Source: CALBRZ01 sp964511065 (GTDB lineage Bacteria > Planctomycetota > Planctomycetia > Pirellulales > S012-138). From it: a stretch of DNA of 64,000 nucleotides. The position numbers were made by a program, and so were the translations under genes. This document shows, piece after piece, positions 9,618 through 18,520 of this stretch. Numbering within the stretch: position 1 is the stretch's first letter; each line of letters starts with the position of its first letter. The stretch spans positions 15,530 through 79,529 of the forward strand of contig CAZEEG010000009.1 of assembly GCA_964511065.1 (NCBI GenBank). The letters are read 5' to 3'. The notes under the pieces were generated by a model, which had not been told where the DNA came from, did no database searches, and saw only the letters and a list, made by a program, of their open reading frames with translations.

Positions 9618-9812
9618 ATGCGCCCGTTTGGCCGACTTCTCCAGCACCTGGGGCTCATTCTTCCCCCGCTTGGTATCGTTCTGCAGTTGCTGCGAGACGG
9701 GAACGGCCGGCCGCTGTTAAGCGTGGGGCAAATGCTCGTAATGCTCGTGGCCGGAGTATGCGCGTTTTGGATTGGCCGCATCATTGAAGGGTACGCTAGC
9801 GATGGCCGGTAG
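9618..9812 (+). CDS. Small hydrophobic membrane protein
   Basis: 64-residue protein with two hydrophobic segments (LGLILPPLGIVLQLL and MLVMLVAGVCAFWIGRIIEGY) separated by a short polar stretch, and a charged C-terminus. Similar small proteins appear often in planctomycete genomes; the function is unknown. Start taken at 9618 because the in-frame ATG at 9570 adds only a non-hydrophobic leader. It is followed at once by a copy of the dispersed repeat. Confidence 0.6.
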   Translation: MRPFGRLLQHLGLILPPLGIVLQLLRDGNGRPLLSVGQMLVMLVAGVCAFWIGRIIEGYASDGR

Positions 9813-9840
9813 GCTGGGCTATGGCGCATAAGCGGATGAT

Positions 9841-9961
9841 GTCGATTGTTGCGCGGCGGATGTCCGGTTGTGGTACGACCGGCGCCGCGTATCTTCCGCT
9901 TTTCAGCCCCATTCGGGGGGGGTCTTTGTGGCGGACCGGCCTGGAGTAGAGCAGGCCATCT
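9841..9961 (-). repeat. Dispersed intergenic repeat, copy C
   Basis: Read on the minus strand, this aligns with the copies at 27105-27239 and 51877-52011. The best part, from about 9844 to 9911, aligns without gaps to the reverse complement of the 51877 copy and shares blocks such as ATGTCCGGTTG and CGGCGCCG. About 5 extra nt follow, then shared GGCGGACC and a weaker tail. The remaining 9962-10295 shows nothing else recognisable. Confidence 0.7.
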
Positions 9962-10295
9962 AGATTGGCCCTGTAAAGCGGACCTTGGCTGCGCGGGAGC
10001 AAATGGCAGGTCGTTCCGCGGCGCACACCAAATCGTGGAAGCCTGTCCGCCCGCGGCCGTTTGTCGCGAGCGGTTGCGGGGGCCGGTTTTGGTACTGCGG
10101 TAACTTGTATCCGCTATCTGGTGGGGGCGCAATCCGTACAGGTGATGCCTATGGTGTGACTGGGACGATCTGGAAGACGAACGAAGAAAAACAAACTGGG
10201 AGATTTGAAGAAACACGCCGGGCGCGTCGATACCTGTTCCTGGCGTCCAAGCTTTCTCACGCTACCCAGTTTGTTTCCCTTAAGGAGTCCTCCTC

Positions 10296-10664
10296 ATGGT
10301 CAAACGCATCTGTGCGCCCGCCCTGCTGGCCTTCGCGTTCCTCGCCTTGGCCACCTCGGGTGCCGAAGCCGGTTTGTTCAGCCGCGGCTGTCACTCCAAC
10401 TGCTGTGAGCCGACCTGCTGCGCTCCCCAGAACTGCTGCGAACCCAGCTGCTGTGCGCCGCAAAGCTGCTGCGAGCCGAGTTGCTGTGCGCCGCAAAGCT
10501 GCTGCGAGCCGAGCTGCTGCTGCGAGCCAGCTCCCTGCTGCAAGCGCGGCCCTGGCCTGTTCCACCGGCTCCGCTGCATGTTCAAGCGTAATCGCTGCAA
10601 CGACTGCTGCGCTCCGGCTTGCTGCGAGCCGAGCTGCTGCGCTCCGAGCTGCGGCTGCCACTAA
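10296..10664 (+). CDS. Secreted cysteine-rich tandem-repeat protein
   Basis: 122 residues: a signal peptide (residues 1 to about 25, ending GAEA), then a mature part of about 97 residues with about 30 cysteines. Cysteines occur in CC pairs within an 11-residue repeat, CCEPSCCAPQS, copied about four times near residues 36-75. A basic Cys-poor spacer (GPGLFHRLRCMFKRNRC) follows, then two more degenerate repeats. AAGGAG lies 8 nt before the ATG and a perfect terminator follows the stop, so the gene looks monocistronic and well expressed. The density could serve metal binding or disulfide cross-linking in the envelope; neither is shown. Similar Cys-rich proteins are common in planctomycetes. A longer frame on the same DNA (9985-10755) lacks coding character. 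Confidence 0.85.
   Translation: MVKRICAPALLAFAFLALATSGAEAGLFSRGCHSNCCEPTCCAPQNCCEPSCCAPQSCCEPSCCAPQSCCEPSCCCEPAPCCKRGPGLFHRLRCMFKRNRCNDCCAPACCEPSCCAPSCGCH
10401..10520 (+). repeat. 33-bp tandem repeat inside the Cys-rich gene
   Basis: Units begin at 10401, 10434, 10467 and 10500, each 33 bp and starting TGCTG; the last is cut short. The unit starting at 10434 and that at 10467 differ at only a few positions. The unit encodes the 11-residue Cys-rich repeat. Confidence 0.9.
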
Positions 10665-10711
10665 GCAAAACGATTGCGAGACGCGAAAGCGTATCGATCT
10701 CCTTTGCGAGC

Positions 10712-10754
10712 GAAACGGCTCCTCGGTTCAACTGAGGAGCCGTTTCCTGTTTTG
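10712..10754 (+). terminator. Strong Rho-independent terminator
   Basis: Perfect 13-bp stem (10712-10724 with 10734-10746, arm GAAACGGCTCCTC), 9-nt loop, then CTGTTTTG. It lies 48 bp after the stop of the Cys-rich gene. Confidence 0.9.
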
Positions 10755-11014
10755 ATCTGGTGAGCAGGGCTACGTTCTTATCTTTCTGCTCCCCCTGTGG
10801 CGGCACCGCTGAACTGGCCCCCATCCTTGCCTGGCGGGGCGAGCTTCGTGTACTGGTACATCTACCGCAGGGCTCCCTCAGCGGCCGCGGTCGATTGCCT
10901 GGAAGCTGCGCACCTTCTAGAATCCACACCACCTGCAGCGACTGTGTGGCTCCGTCCTCATCGTTTGGTGGGGGGCCGCTGCGCTGATCCCCCGCCCCCC
11001 GGGAGCCGAACGAC

Positions 11015-11680
11015 TTGCCAAGCCTGACCGTCGAAAATTACCTGAAGGCCATCTATCAGCTAAGCTCGGAGGAGAATTCCGGGCAGGCGGCGACGGGCCA
11101 ACTTGCGGCCGCGCTAAATGTCTCGCCCGGCACCGTCACGAGCATGCTGAAAACCCTGGGGGAAAACGGCCTGGCTACGTACACCCCGTACGAGGGCGTC
11201 AGCCTGACTCCCGCCGGAATGCGACTGGCGTTGCGGGTATTGCGCCGCCACCGGCTGATCGAACTGTTCTTGTCGCAAACGCTGGGCATGGCCTGGGACG
11301 AAGTCCACGAAGAAGCCGAACACCTGGAACACGCCGTCAGTGAAAAGTTGATCGACCGCATCGACGAGTTCCTGGGCTTTCCCGAGGTCGATCCCCATGG
11401 TGATCCGATCCCCAAGGCCGATGGCAGCCTAGCCGATCGCGAAGGCCATTTGCTGAGCGATTGTTCGGTGGGGCAGGGGTTTCGCCTGGTTCGGGTGCTG
11501 GACCAGTCGCCAGAATTTCTGCGGTTCCTCAGTGAATCGCACTTGGATCTGGGGGCGGAAGGCACCGTCGTGGGCAATCGCGTAGAGGCCGGGGTTGTGA
11601 CCGTGCAAATTGGCCCGCACCAGACCACGCTCGGCCACAAAGCGGCGGGGCAACTGGTCGTAGAATCGCCCGTGGCGTAA
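11015..11680 (+). CDS. DtxR/MntR-family metal-dependent transcriptional regulator
   Basis: 221 residues. The N-terminal winged helix (VENYLKAIYQL, LAAALNVSPGTVTSMLKTL), the central dimerisation and metal-binding domain (RRHRLIELFL, WDEVHEEAEHLEHAVSEKLIDRI) and a C-terminal FeoA/SH3-like domain match the DtxR family. Conserved metal-site residues include the HEEAEHLEHAV cluster. The protein should repress iron or manganese uptake genes when metal-loaded; which metal cannot be told from sequence alone. It starts with TTG at 11015, preceded by GGGAG. No transporter gene is adjacent; the nearest neighbours are the Cys-rich protein upstream and a DUF4416 gene downstream. Confidence 0.92.
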   Translation: MPSLTVENYLKAIYQLSSEENSGQAATGQLAAALNVSPGTVTSMLKTLGENGLATYTPYEGVSLTPAGMRLALRVLRRHRLIELFLSQTLGMAWDEVHEEAEHLEHAVSEKLIDRIDEFLGFPEVDPHGDPIPKADGSLADREGHLLSDCSVGQGFRLVRVLDQSPEFLRFLSESHLDLGAEGTVVGNRVEAGVVTVQIGPHQTTLGHKAAGQLVVESPVA

Positions 11681-11772
11681 CGCCCGAGAACCGCTTATCC
11701 GATGGAGCTGCGGTGAAATGCCGCGCCCCGGATTGGGCCACAGGCGAAGGCATGTCGAGAAGGAGGGTTGCC

Positions 11773-12306
11773 TTGGGTACGATCCGCTCGCACCCGGCGG
11801 TGCTGTTGGTCGTGGCCGCGTTCAGCCGGCATGAGCAAGCTCTGAATTGGGCGAGGGAACGTGCGGAAGCCGCCTTTGGACCGGTGGCCCTCGCGAGCGA
11901 ACGCTTTGAATTTGAAGAGACCGCCTACTACGAACCCACGATGGGGTCACACCTTCGCAAGCAGTTTTGGGCTTTTGCGCATCGCGTGGACCCAGCGCAA
12001 CTGCCGCGCATCAAGCGGCAAACGAACGCCTGGGAGGAAGAATATGCCGCAGTGGCAGGCCACGACGAACCGCGCCCGCTCAATCTCGATCCCGGCTACC
12101 TGACCTTGGCCAAGCTGGTGTTAGCCTCCACGAAGGATCACGCGCACCGGATCTACCTGGCCGATGGCATCTACGCGGAAGTTACGCTGTCATTCCGCGA
12201 TGGCGCTTGGCAGGTATGGCCGTGGACCTTTCCCGACTATCGCCGTCCCGATTACCACGCGTTCTTCCAACAGTGCCGAGATTGGGTGAAGCAGCAGCCT
12301 GGGTGA
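11773..12306 (+). CDS. DUF4416 family protein
   Basis: 177-residue DUF4416 protein of unknown function: VLLVVAAFSRHEQALNWA, FEETAYYEPTMG, NLDPGYLTLAKLVLAS, and the hallmark IYLADGIYAEVTLSF with PWTFPDYR near the end. The best start is TTG at 11773, because a strong AGGAGG lies 7 nt upstream and family members begin at this point; earlier in-frame starts at 11713 and 11752 lack such a site. It lies 92 bp after the DtxR-type regulator and may be in the same transcript. Confidence 0.88.
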   Translation: MGTIRSHPAVLLVVAAFSRHEQALNWARERAEAAFGPVALASERFEFEETAYYEPTMGSHLRKQFWAFAHRVDPAQLPRIKRQTNAWEEEYAAVAGHDEPRPLNLDPGYLTLAKLVLASTKDHAHRIYLADGIYAEVTLSFRDGAWQVWPWTFPDYRRPDYHAFFQQCRDWVKQQPG

Positions 12307-12458
12307 CAGTCGGCTTGAGCCGACCGATCGCGCAACAAAAAAGTGGGGCGGAGACGCTCCCCGTTGCGGCCGGTTTGTAGCCGGAACCAGCCGATTGATG
12401 GGTGAACGATCTCGCAACCCCACTTCCCAGGCGCAAGTGGTTCTGGCGTTTTACGTGC

Positions 12459-13763
12459 TTAGCCGAGTTCAGGGATCGGCTTGCCGTTCTCGATCATGTA
12501 GACCGGGCGGCCAGCCTGATTGACGAACTGGATACCCGTGTCGATCCCCAGCACTTGGAACACGGTCGCCATCAGGTCTTGTGGGCCGTAGGGGTTATTG
12601 GCCGGGACATCCACCTTGGGTGCCGATTCACCGACCGTCTGCCCCATTCGCAGCCCACCACCGGCCAGCGCCAAGGTACTCAGGGGAGCCCAGTGGTCGC
12701 GACCAGCGTTGCGGTTGACCTTGGGGGTGCGTCCAAATTCGCCGGTGATCACGAGCAGGATTTTCTTATCGAGGTTGCGCTGCACGCAATCTTCCACAAA
12801 GGTGGCGACGGCATGGTCCAACTCGGGGCTGCGCTGCTTCAGAGCGTTTTCGATTCCGCCGTGCATGTCCCAACCACCGTACGACACGGTAACGAACCCG
12901 CACCCGGCTTCGCACAGCCGGCGAGCCCGCAGCAACTGCTCGCCAAGCCCCCGGCCGTAGCGTTCCACAACGCGGGGGTCTTCTTTGGTAAGATCGAAGG
13001 CCTGGGGAGCATTGCCCAACACGAGGTTGAACGCCTGCTCTTCGAACTTGGAAAGCCCGTCCATCAAGCCGGATTGGTCGGCCTGGCGGTTCACGCGGTC
13101 GAGCCCTTCCAGGAGCGTCCGGCGATCGGCCAGGCGATTTTCCGGAACGACCAGCGACATGTTGCGGCGAGCTTCCCCGTTGGGATCGAACGGCGCAAAG
13201 GCGGTGCCCAGGAAGGCCGGCCCGTCCGAACCGATCCCATTCAGCCGCACATAGGTGGGCATGCCGGAGACGGGGTGATTGGACCCCCGCACCCTGGCCA
13301 CGATCGAGCCCATCGAGGGCCGACTGGGCAGGCCGCCGTTGTCGATGTTGCGGTTGTCGTAGCCGGTCATCACGTAGTGGGTACCGCCGCCGTGACCGCT
13401 ATTGGTGTGGGCGAACGAGCGGACAAACGCCATGTGCTGGGCCACACTGGCAATCTTGGGGAACGTGCCGCCGACAGTGACGCCCGGCAACGTGGTCTGC
13501 ACCTCGCCAGTGACGCTGCGGTACTCCGAGGGAGCGGTCATCTTGGGGTCGAAGGTTTCCACGTGCGTGGGGCCACCGCCCAACCAAATCCAAACCACCG
13601 AGGTGTCTTTCACGGCTTGCCCCGAGGCAGCAGCCGCCTGGCGTGCGGCCAGCAGGCCCGGCAATGAGATCGCTCCCATCCCGAGTGTGCCGACCTTGAT
13701 GAACTCGCGGCGCGTCGTTCCTTCGCAATCCCGGTAGCGTCGGTCTGTAAACAGGTTCAACAC
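12459..13763 (-). CDS. DUF1501 domain protein, Tat-type leader
   Basis: 434-residue exported DUF1501 protein. A twin-arginine leader, TRREFIKVGTLGMGAISLPG, lies at residues 16-35. Domain motifs are WIWLGGGPTHVETFDPK, HYVMTGYDNR, SYGGWDMHGG, GEFGRTPKVN and GRDHWAPLSTLALAGGG. It starts with GTG preceded by GGAGGT at close range. It is monocistronic here, without the DUF1549/DUF1553 partner seen with the first copy. Hydrolase-like fold; substrate unknown. Confidence 0.93.
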   Translation of the reverse strand: MLNLFTDRRYRDCEGTTRREFIKVGTLGMGAISLPGLLAARQAAAASGQAVKDTSVVWIWLGGGPTHVETFDPKMTAPSEYRSVTGEVQTTLPGVTVGGTFPKIASVAQHMAFVRSFAHTNSGHGGGTHYVMTGYDNRNIDNGGLPSRPSMGSIVARVRGSNHPVSGMPTYVRLNGIGSDGPAFLGTAFAPFDPNGEARRNMSLVVPENRLADRRTLLEGLDRVNRQADQSGLMDGLSKFEEQAFNLVLGNAPQAFDLTKEDPRVVERYGRGLGEQLLRARRLCEAGCGFVTVSYGGWDMHGGIENALKQRSPELDHAVATFVEDCVQRNLDKKILLVITGEFGRTPKVNRNAGRDHWAPLSTLALAGGGLRMGQTVGESAPKVDVPANNPYGPQDLMATVFQVLGIDTGIQFVNQAGRPVYMIENGKPIPELG

Positions 13764-14360
13764 GGTACACCTCCGACATCATCCGTAGGATCAGATATTG
13801 GCTCAGGGCAAACGCCCCGCGCTGGGCACACGTTCGAGAAGGTCAACAGAGACGGCCAAGTCGGCCCGCGCCACGCAAGTGCTCAAGCGTTCTGAGCAGG
13901 TTGCGGACCCGTTCAGCCTCAAGCTTTACGGGAGCCATCCGTTTGCCGGCGGTAACGGCAACACGCAAGCTCCTGGCCTTCCATATCAAAATTGAGTGAT
14001 TGGTACCTATCGTTACGCCAAAAAAGAAGCCTTCGTATAAAAATGTACCGATGCGAGTCCCCCGTTCCCGCATTCCACGCACTTTGCCAACGCGAATCGG
14101 GCCAGAACGTAGGCTCCGGAGGCGCTCTCATGAGCCGCACCCGTGCGAAGGCCTACGAAATAAGATTCGGCGCCGTAATTACTTGCGCACCGAGGATCAT
14201 TGCAGCGTTGCGCGTGCGCCGCGGCTAGCGCAAGATCGTGGACCACAACCGCCTGAGAACGCGCGCCTCACAGAGAACAGGCTGCCGAGGCGGCATAATG
14301 TCGCAGCCCAGGCATAGCCTACGATGGTGCATCGCAGGTGGCTTGGGAAGCATGGAGAGA
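13764..14360. other. Intergenic, nothing recognised
   Basis: About 600 bp between the two minus-strand genes. Short open frames here lack ribosome sites and coding character. The part near 14160-14200 has slight resemblance to the dispersed repeat but too little to call. Confidence 0.5.
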
Positions 14361-15920
14361 CTAGGCCGCCTTTCGGTCGTCCACCGCCGTCAGGCCAGGC
14401 GAAGGAGCATCGCCCTGCGGAGCACCGTTGGACGCTTCGGCCGCAAGGCTCGCGGGGATGGTGGCGTTGCCTGGGCTGTCCGAGGCCGGCGAGGGCGTGA
14501 GCCGGCGCCAATGCCGGGAGTACCGTTGGAGCACGTCGACTAACTGTAACAGGTGCCAGTCCTTAGGATAGCTGGTTTGCATCCCGCCCACGGCCAACAC
14601 CCATTGCTTCCCCTCGGCGGATTGCACGCCCAACGAGAGGGTCCACTGGTCGTTGCTCTTGGGCATGGCTGGCCCCTGGTGCTTCCATTCCTTGCGAAAC
14701 TCGCCGGAGGCATCGTCCTCGAGCCGGGCTTCCAGTCGCATTGCGCCGAGCGACTGGACATCGTGAACCATGCGGTCCCAGATTTCGTCCAATTGCGCGT
14801 CGGCCAGCCGGAACTTTCGCATCGGGGTGGGCCGCGTGCCAATCACCAGGCGATGCACAAGGCTGTTCAGGAGGGATGCGATCTTGAGCTTGACCAGGGC
14901 CAACTCGTGGTGACCAAAGGCCCGCAGCCGCACCATCAGCACAAACACGCAGATGGTCACGATCCAGGCCAGGGCATCGTTGCGTAGCAGGGTGGCGGCA
15001 GTGGCCGAGGCTCCGGTGACCAGGCATAAGGCGCTGATCACGCACAGCGCTTGCCAGGTTGTCAGCCCTCGGTCTAGCAACCGGTGATGGATGTGCCCCC
15101 GGTCGGCCACGTCGAATCGCATGCCGCTCAGTTTGCGACGGATGATTGCCAAAATGGTATCGATCATCGGGATGGCCATCACGATGGCCGGCGCGGTGAT
15201 CGAAAGCGTGGCCGTGGTCTTGATCGATCCCTGGATGCTCAACAGGCCGACGGTCATGCCGATGACCATACTGCCTGAGTCGCCCAGGTAAATGCTGGCT
15301 GGCGGCAGGTTGTACAGCAGGAATCCGGCTAGCGCCCCGGCGAGCACCACGGCGATGGCGGCCACGTGATCGTGGCCTTGGGCCATGGCGATAATGGCCA
15401 ACATGCCGGCGGTGGAAAGTCCCACGGCCGAGGCCAGCCCATCCATGCCGTCCAACAGATTCAACGCATTGATACAGCCAACCAGCCAAAACACGGTCAG
15501 CGGGATTCCCAGCCAGCCCAGTTCAAACGGGTGGCCAAACATCACCACGCGGTCGACCGTGTACCCAGCGATCACAGCCGGCAGCACGGCTACGATTTGC
15601 AGCAGCAGTTTGAATCGGGCGTTGAGATCCCAGGAATCGTCAAAGCAGCCGCACAGGCAGACGATTCCCGCAGCCAAGGCCAGCACCAACGACAGCCCTT
15701 GGAGGTCAGCCGTTCCGCTGGTGGGACCAAAGTTCAGCAGCACCAGCCCCAGGAGCATGGAAAGATAGACAGCCACGCCGCCCCAGAGTGGGACGGGCTT
15801 CTTTTGCAGCTTCCGCTTGCCGTCGGGAGCGTCTACGGCTCCCCAACGCACCGCCAGGTGACGCGCCACCGGCGTCAGAGCCAGCGAGGCTGCCATCGTT
15901 GCTACAAAGCCGATCCACAT
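14361..15920 (-). CDS. WecA/TagO-like polyprenyl-phosphate sugar-1-phosphate transferase with long C-terminal extension
   Basis: 519 residues. The first about 330 form a multi-spanning glycosyltransferase of the MraY/WecA family: GKRKLQKKPVPLWGG in the first loop, CFDDSWDL with the aspartates needed for Mg binding, NALNLLDGMDGLA, YLGDSGSM, and the HIHHRLL motif typical of the WecA branch. It should transfer a sugar-1-phosphate (usually GlcNAc-1-P) to undecaprenyl phosphate at the inner membrane to start polysaccharide synthesis. The C-terminal about 180 residues are soluble, carry no domain I recognise, and end in a Pro/Ala/Ser-rich tail; WecA proteins normally stop at 330-370 residues. No other polysaccharide genes are adjacent. 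Confidence 0.9.
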   Translation of the reverse strand: MWIGFVATMAASLALTPVARHLAVRWGAVDAPDGKRKLQKKPVPLWGGVAVYLSMLLGLVLLNFGPTSGTADLQGLSLVLALAAGIVCLCGCFDDSWDLNARFKLLLQIVAVLPAVIAGYTVDRVVMFGHPFELGWLGIPLTVFWLVGCINALNLLDGMDGLASAVGLSTAGMLAIIAMAQGHDHVAAIAVVLAGALAGFLLYNLPPASIYLGDSGSMVIGMTVGLLSIQGSIKTTATLSITAPAIVMAIPMIDTILAIIRRKLSGMRFDVADRGHIHHRLLDRGLTTWQALCVISALCLVTGASATAATLLRNDALAWIVTICVFVLMVRLRAFGHHELALVKLKIASLLNSLVHRLVIGTRPTPMRKFRLADAQLDEIWDRMVHDVQSLGAMRLEARLEDDASGEFRKEWKHQGPAMPKSNDQWTLSLGVQSAEGKQWVLAVGGMQTSYPKDWHLLQLVDVLQRYSRHWRRLTPSPASDSPGNATIPASLAAEASNGAPQGDAPSPGLTAVDDRKAA

Positions 15921-16554
15921 GGCTGAAGCGTCGCGTCCTTGCGTGAAATGATTGCGGGCCGTGCCATCGGAACCGCGATCTCAAGGTCATACCGGCCAAA
16001 GGGATGACACGCCATGTATCGTTTCGGCCGCAGAGATGAGCACGGCCTCGGCGCACGTCCTTGTACGACGGGAGGGGTAAGTAGCCCAAAGACGCCTGTC
16101 TGGTCAACATCAGTTGAGTAGTGAGCCGTGCAAGCAATGAGTCGTAATCGGAGTTTAGGCGTGGCCGGAGCGGCCCTGGGGAGCAATGAACGCCCGCAAA
16201 CCGCCCGGTCGAATCCGCAGCACCGTCCTGCTACAATCAACCCGCACGGCGCGAATTCCACCTCGGCAACTACCGGCAGTGGTGCTATCGCGTGGGGATG
16301 CGACGGCCCTTTCCGGCGGCACCGCTTGAACTTGGGAAGTTGTCGCAGCCCGATGCCCTGCGGTTAGTAAACCAGAGTCAGCAAACCAGAGTTGTTGTGC
16401 CGCGGCTGTCGGCGTTAGGCCAGCGCACGGTGGGCTGTGCTCCCCCCGGCGGACCGTGCCGTGGTGCTGGCAGCGGTGGTATTCGCTGCTTGGAAAAGTG
16501 CCAGTTGGTTCCTTGAACAACTGCTTCGAAATTTAACAGGACTGTCACAAAGCG
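15921..16554. other. Intergenic, nothing recognised
   Basis: About 630 bp between the divergent transferase and ubiX genes. No coding, RNA or clear promoter signal was found. Confidence 0.45.
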
Positions 16555-17322
16555 ATGAGCCGCAGGCCGTATGTTCTTGCGATCACCGGTGCCAGCGGTG
16601 CAGTCTATGCGGTACGGCTGCTGGAGGTGCTGATTGTCTCAGGCCACGACGTCCATTTGTCGATCAGCGAAACCGGCCGGCAGCTTTTGCACCACGAGCT
16701 GAATCTGAACGTCGATCTCCAAAGTTTCCAGCCGGAGTCGATCCTGCCCGACCGGGGAAATATCGAGCTTGACGAAAAGCTCCAGCGCCTGCGGAGTCTT
16801 TCCGGCGTTTCATCGGAAGACAGCAATGTGCTGGAAGGTGTCGGCGAACCGCCGGGCGCCATTCACTACCACCACTTTCAGGACTTGAGCGCGCCGGTCG
16901 CTAGTGGGTCGTTCCTGACGGCCGGGATGGTGATTTGCCCCTGCTCCGGGGCCACCCTGAGCGCGATCGCACATGGTGCCTCGACCAACCTGATCAGCAG
17001 GGCGGCCGACGTACACCTTAAAGAGCGGCGGCCGCTGATCGTGGTGCCTCGCGAAACTCCGCTTTCCGCCATTCAACTGGAGAACATGAAACGCTGTGCC
17101 GACGCGGGCGCCGTGGTGCTGCCGGCATCGCCCGGCTTTTATCACGGTGTCAGAGCGGTCAGCGACCTGGTCGATTTTGTGGTGGCCCGCATTTGCGATC
17201 AATTGGGCATCGAGCACAACCTGATTGCCCGCTGGGGAGAATCGTCGTCACCACCCAACGACGGCTTGCCCATCACACCGCCCGAGTTGGACGAGGCGGC
17301 GGACATCGCGGACGAACCCTAA
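16555..17322 (+). CDS. ubiX: UbiX-type flavin prenyltransferase
   Basis: 255 residues. UbiX attaches dimethylallyl to FMN, making the prenylated flavin cofactor of UbiD-type decarboxylases. Signature elements are ITGASGAVYAVRLLE at the N-terminus (FMN binding), CPCSGATLSAIAHGASTNLISRAADVH, RRPLIVVPRETPLS and the C-terminal PASPGFYHG. Compared with the usual 190-210 residues there is an insert of about 40 residues between the first helix pair and VASGSF, and a C-terminal tail of about 25 residues. The next gene is a UbiA-family prenyltransferase, consistent with quinone synthesis. The ribosome site is weak. Confidence 0.92.
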   Translation: MSRRPYVLAITGASGAVYAVRLLEVLIVSGHDVHLSISETGRQLLHHELNLNVDLQSFQPESILPDRGNIELDEKLQRLRSLSGVSSEDSNVLEGVGEPPGAIHYHHFQDLSAPVASGSFLTAGMVICPCSGATLSAIAHGASTNLISRAADVHLKERRPLIVVPRETPLSAIQLENMKRCADAGAVVLPASPGFYHGVRAVSDLVDFVVARICDQLGIEHNLIARWGESSSPPNDGLPITPPELDEAADIADEP

Positions 17323-17413
17323 CAGCCACATAATGGTGGCCCGCAATGCCCAGCGCTGCTGCCCGCTAGGCCTCCCGCCGATGACGAGACTTTGACCGCC
17401 CTTTGAGTCCTCC

Positions 17414-18301
17414 ATGCTGCAACGTCTGCAACTGTACCTCGGCCTGATTCGGTTCAGCCACACGCTGTTCGCGCTCCCCTTTGCACTGTTGGCCGGCCTG
17501 ATGGCGTGGCACCAGCGGGCGGTGCAGAGCGAAGTGGGCTTTCGGTGGCAGGAACTGGCGGGCATCCTGGTGTGCATGGTGTTCGGCCGCAGCGCGGCGA
17601 TGGCTTTCAATCGGATTGCCGACCGCCGGTTGGACGCCCTCAATCCCCGCACGGCGGGGCGACATCTGCCCTCGGGGCAGCTTTCGGTCGCCAGCGTGGC
17701 CGTTTTCGCCGCCCTGTGTTCGCTGGGCTTTATCGCGGGCACGCTACTGTTTATGCCGCGCAACCCGTGGCCGCTGTATCTCTCGGTGCCCGTGCTGCTG
17801 TTCATTTGCGGGTACAGCTACGCCAAGCGGTTCACGTCCTTGGCACATTACTGGCTGGGGGCTGCCTTGATGCTGACCCCCATTTGCGCTTGGATTGCCA
17901 TCGACCCGTTCAACAACATCTGGCCAGCGGTACTGCTGGGCGGGGCCGTGCTGTTTTGGGTGGGCGGGTTCGACATCATCTACGCCTGCCAGGATGCCGA
18001 GGTTGATCGGCAACACGGTTTGCACAGCATCCCCGCCAGGCTGGGAGTCCGCCGGTCGTTACGGTTGGCCGCTGCCAGTCACGCGGTAACGGTGGGATTG
18101 CTGTTTGCCATTCCCAGCGTGTACCCGGCCTTTGGGTTGATTTACTACGTGGGGGTAGGACTGGTGGCCGTGCTGCTGGTGTACGAGCACCTGCTGGTCA
18201 AGGCCGACGACCTCACCCGGGTGAATCTGGCGTTCTTTCACGTGAACGCAGTCATCAGCCTGGGGCTGCTGGTGGTCGGCGCGGCCGATTTGGTTTGGTA
18301 A
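17414..18301 (+). CDS. UbiA-family prenyltransferase (ubiquinone/menaquinone pathway)
   Basis: 295-residue integral membrane prenyltransferase. Both Asp-rich motifs are present: NRIADRRLDALNPRTAGR in the first half and YACQDAEVDRQHGLHSIPARLG in the second, which bind the Mg-diphosphate of the polyprenyl donor. About eight hydrophobic helices are visible. It transfers a polyprenyl chain to an aromatic acceptor; the sequence resembles both 4-hydroxybenzoate prenyltransferases and the MqnP type of the futalosine menaquinone pathway, and I cannot separate these by eye. The adjacent ubiX fits either. Confidence 0.9.
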   Translation: MLQRLQLYLGLIRFSHTLFALPFALLAGLMAWHQRAVQSEVGFRWQELAGILVCMVFGRSAAMAFNRIADRRLDALNPRTAGRHLPSGQLSVASVAVFAALCSLGFIAGTLLFMPRNPWPLYLSVPVLLFICGYSYAKRFTSLAHYWLGAALMLTPICAWIAIDPFNNIWPAVLLGGAVLFWVGGFDIIYACQDAEVDRQHGLHSIPARLGVRRSLRLAAASHAVTVGLLFAIPSVYPAFGLIYYVGVGLVAVLLVYEHLLVKADDLTRVNLAFFHVNAVISLGLLVVGAADLVW

Positions 18302-18520
18302 ACAGGATCGGCCTGCCAGCCGTTTCCCTTCCTCTGGCTGCCTGCTATCATCCAAGGGGCAGTTGGGGGGGCGTTTGCGCCGCCCGCTGGCGTTACCTCC
18401 GTTGCCGTGGCGCCTCGTGAGGCCCGCTTCGGAGACAATGCCGGCCGCGCCAAAACCGGCCGGATGGCGAGCATCTGGCCTGCGTCTGGTCGAATCTATT
18501 GCCGTAAAGGTTTGCAAAGC

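Noticed and set aside
10401..10520. CRISPR-like direct repeats
   Set aside because: Tandem without unique spacers and in frame within a coding sequence.
9985..10755. Long plus-strand open frame covering the Cys-rich gene
   Set aside because: Ala/Arg/Pro-rich out-of-frame reading; the shorter frame has the signal peptide, AAGGAG and terminator.
12307..12420. Hairpin GTCGGCT/AGCCGAC and A-rich run between convergent DUF4416 and DUF1501 genes
   Set aside because: Stem short and not directly followed by a T run on the coding strand; not called as a terminator.
14150..14210. Possible fourth copy of the dispersed repeat (shared CGGCGCCG and ATCATTG)
   Set aside because: Too short and gapped to distinguish from chance by eye.
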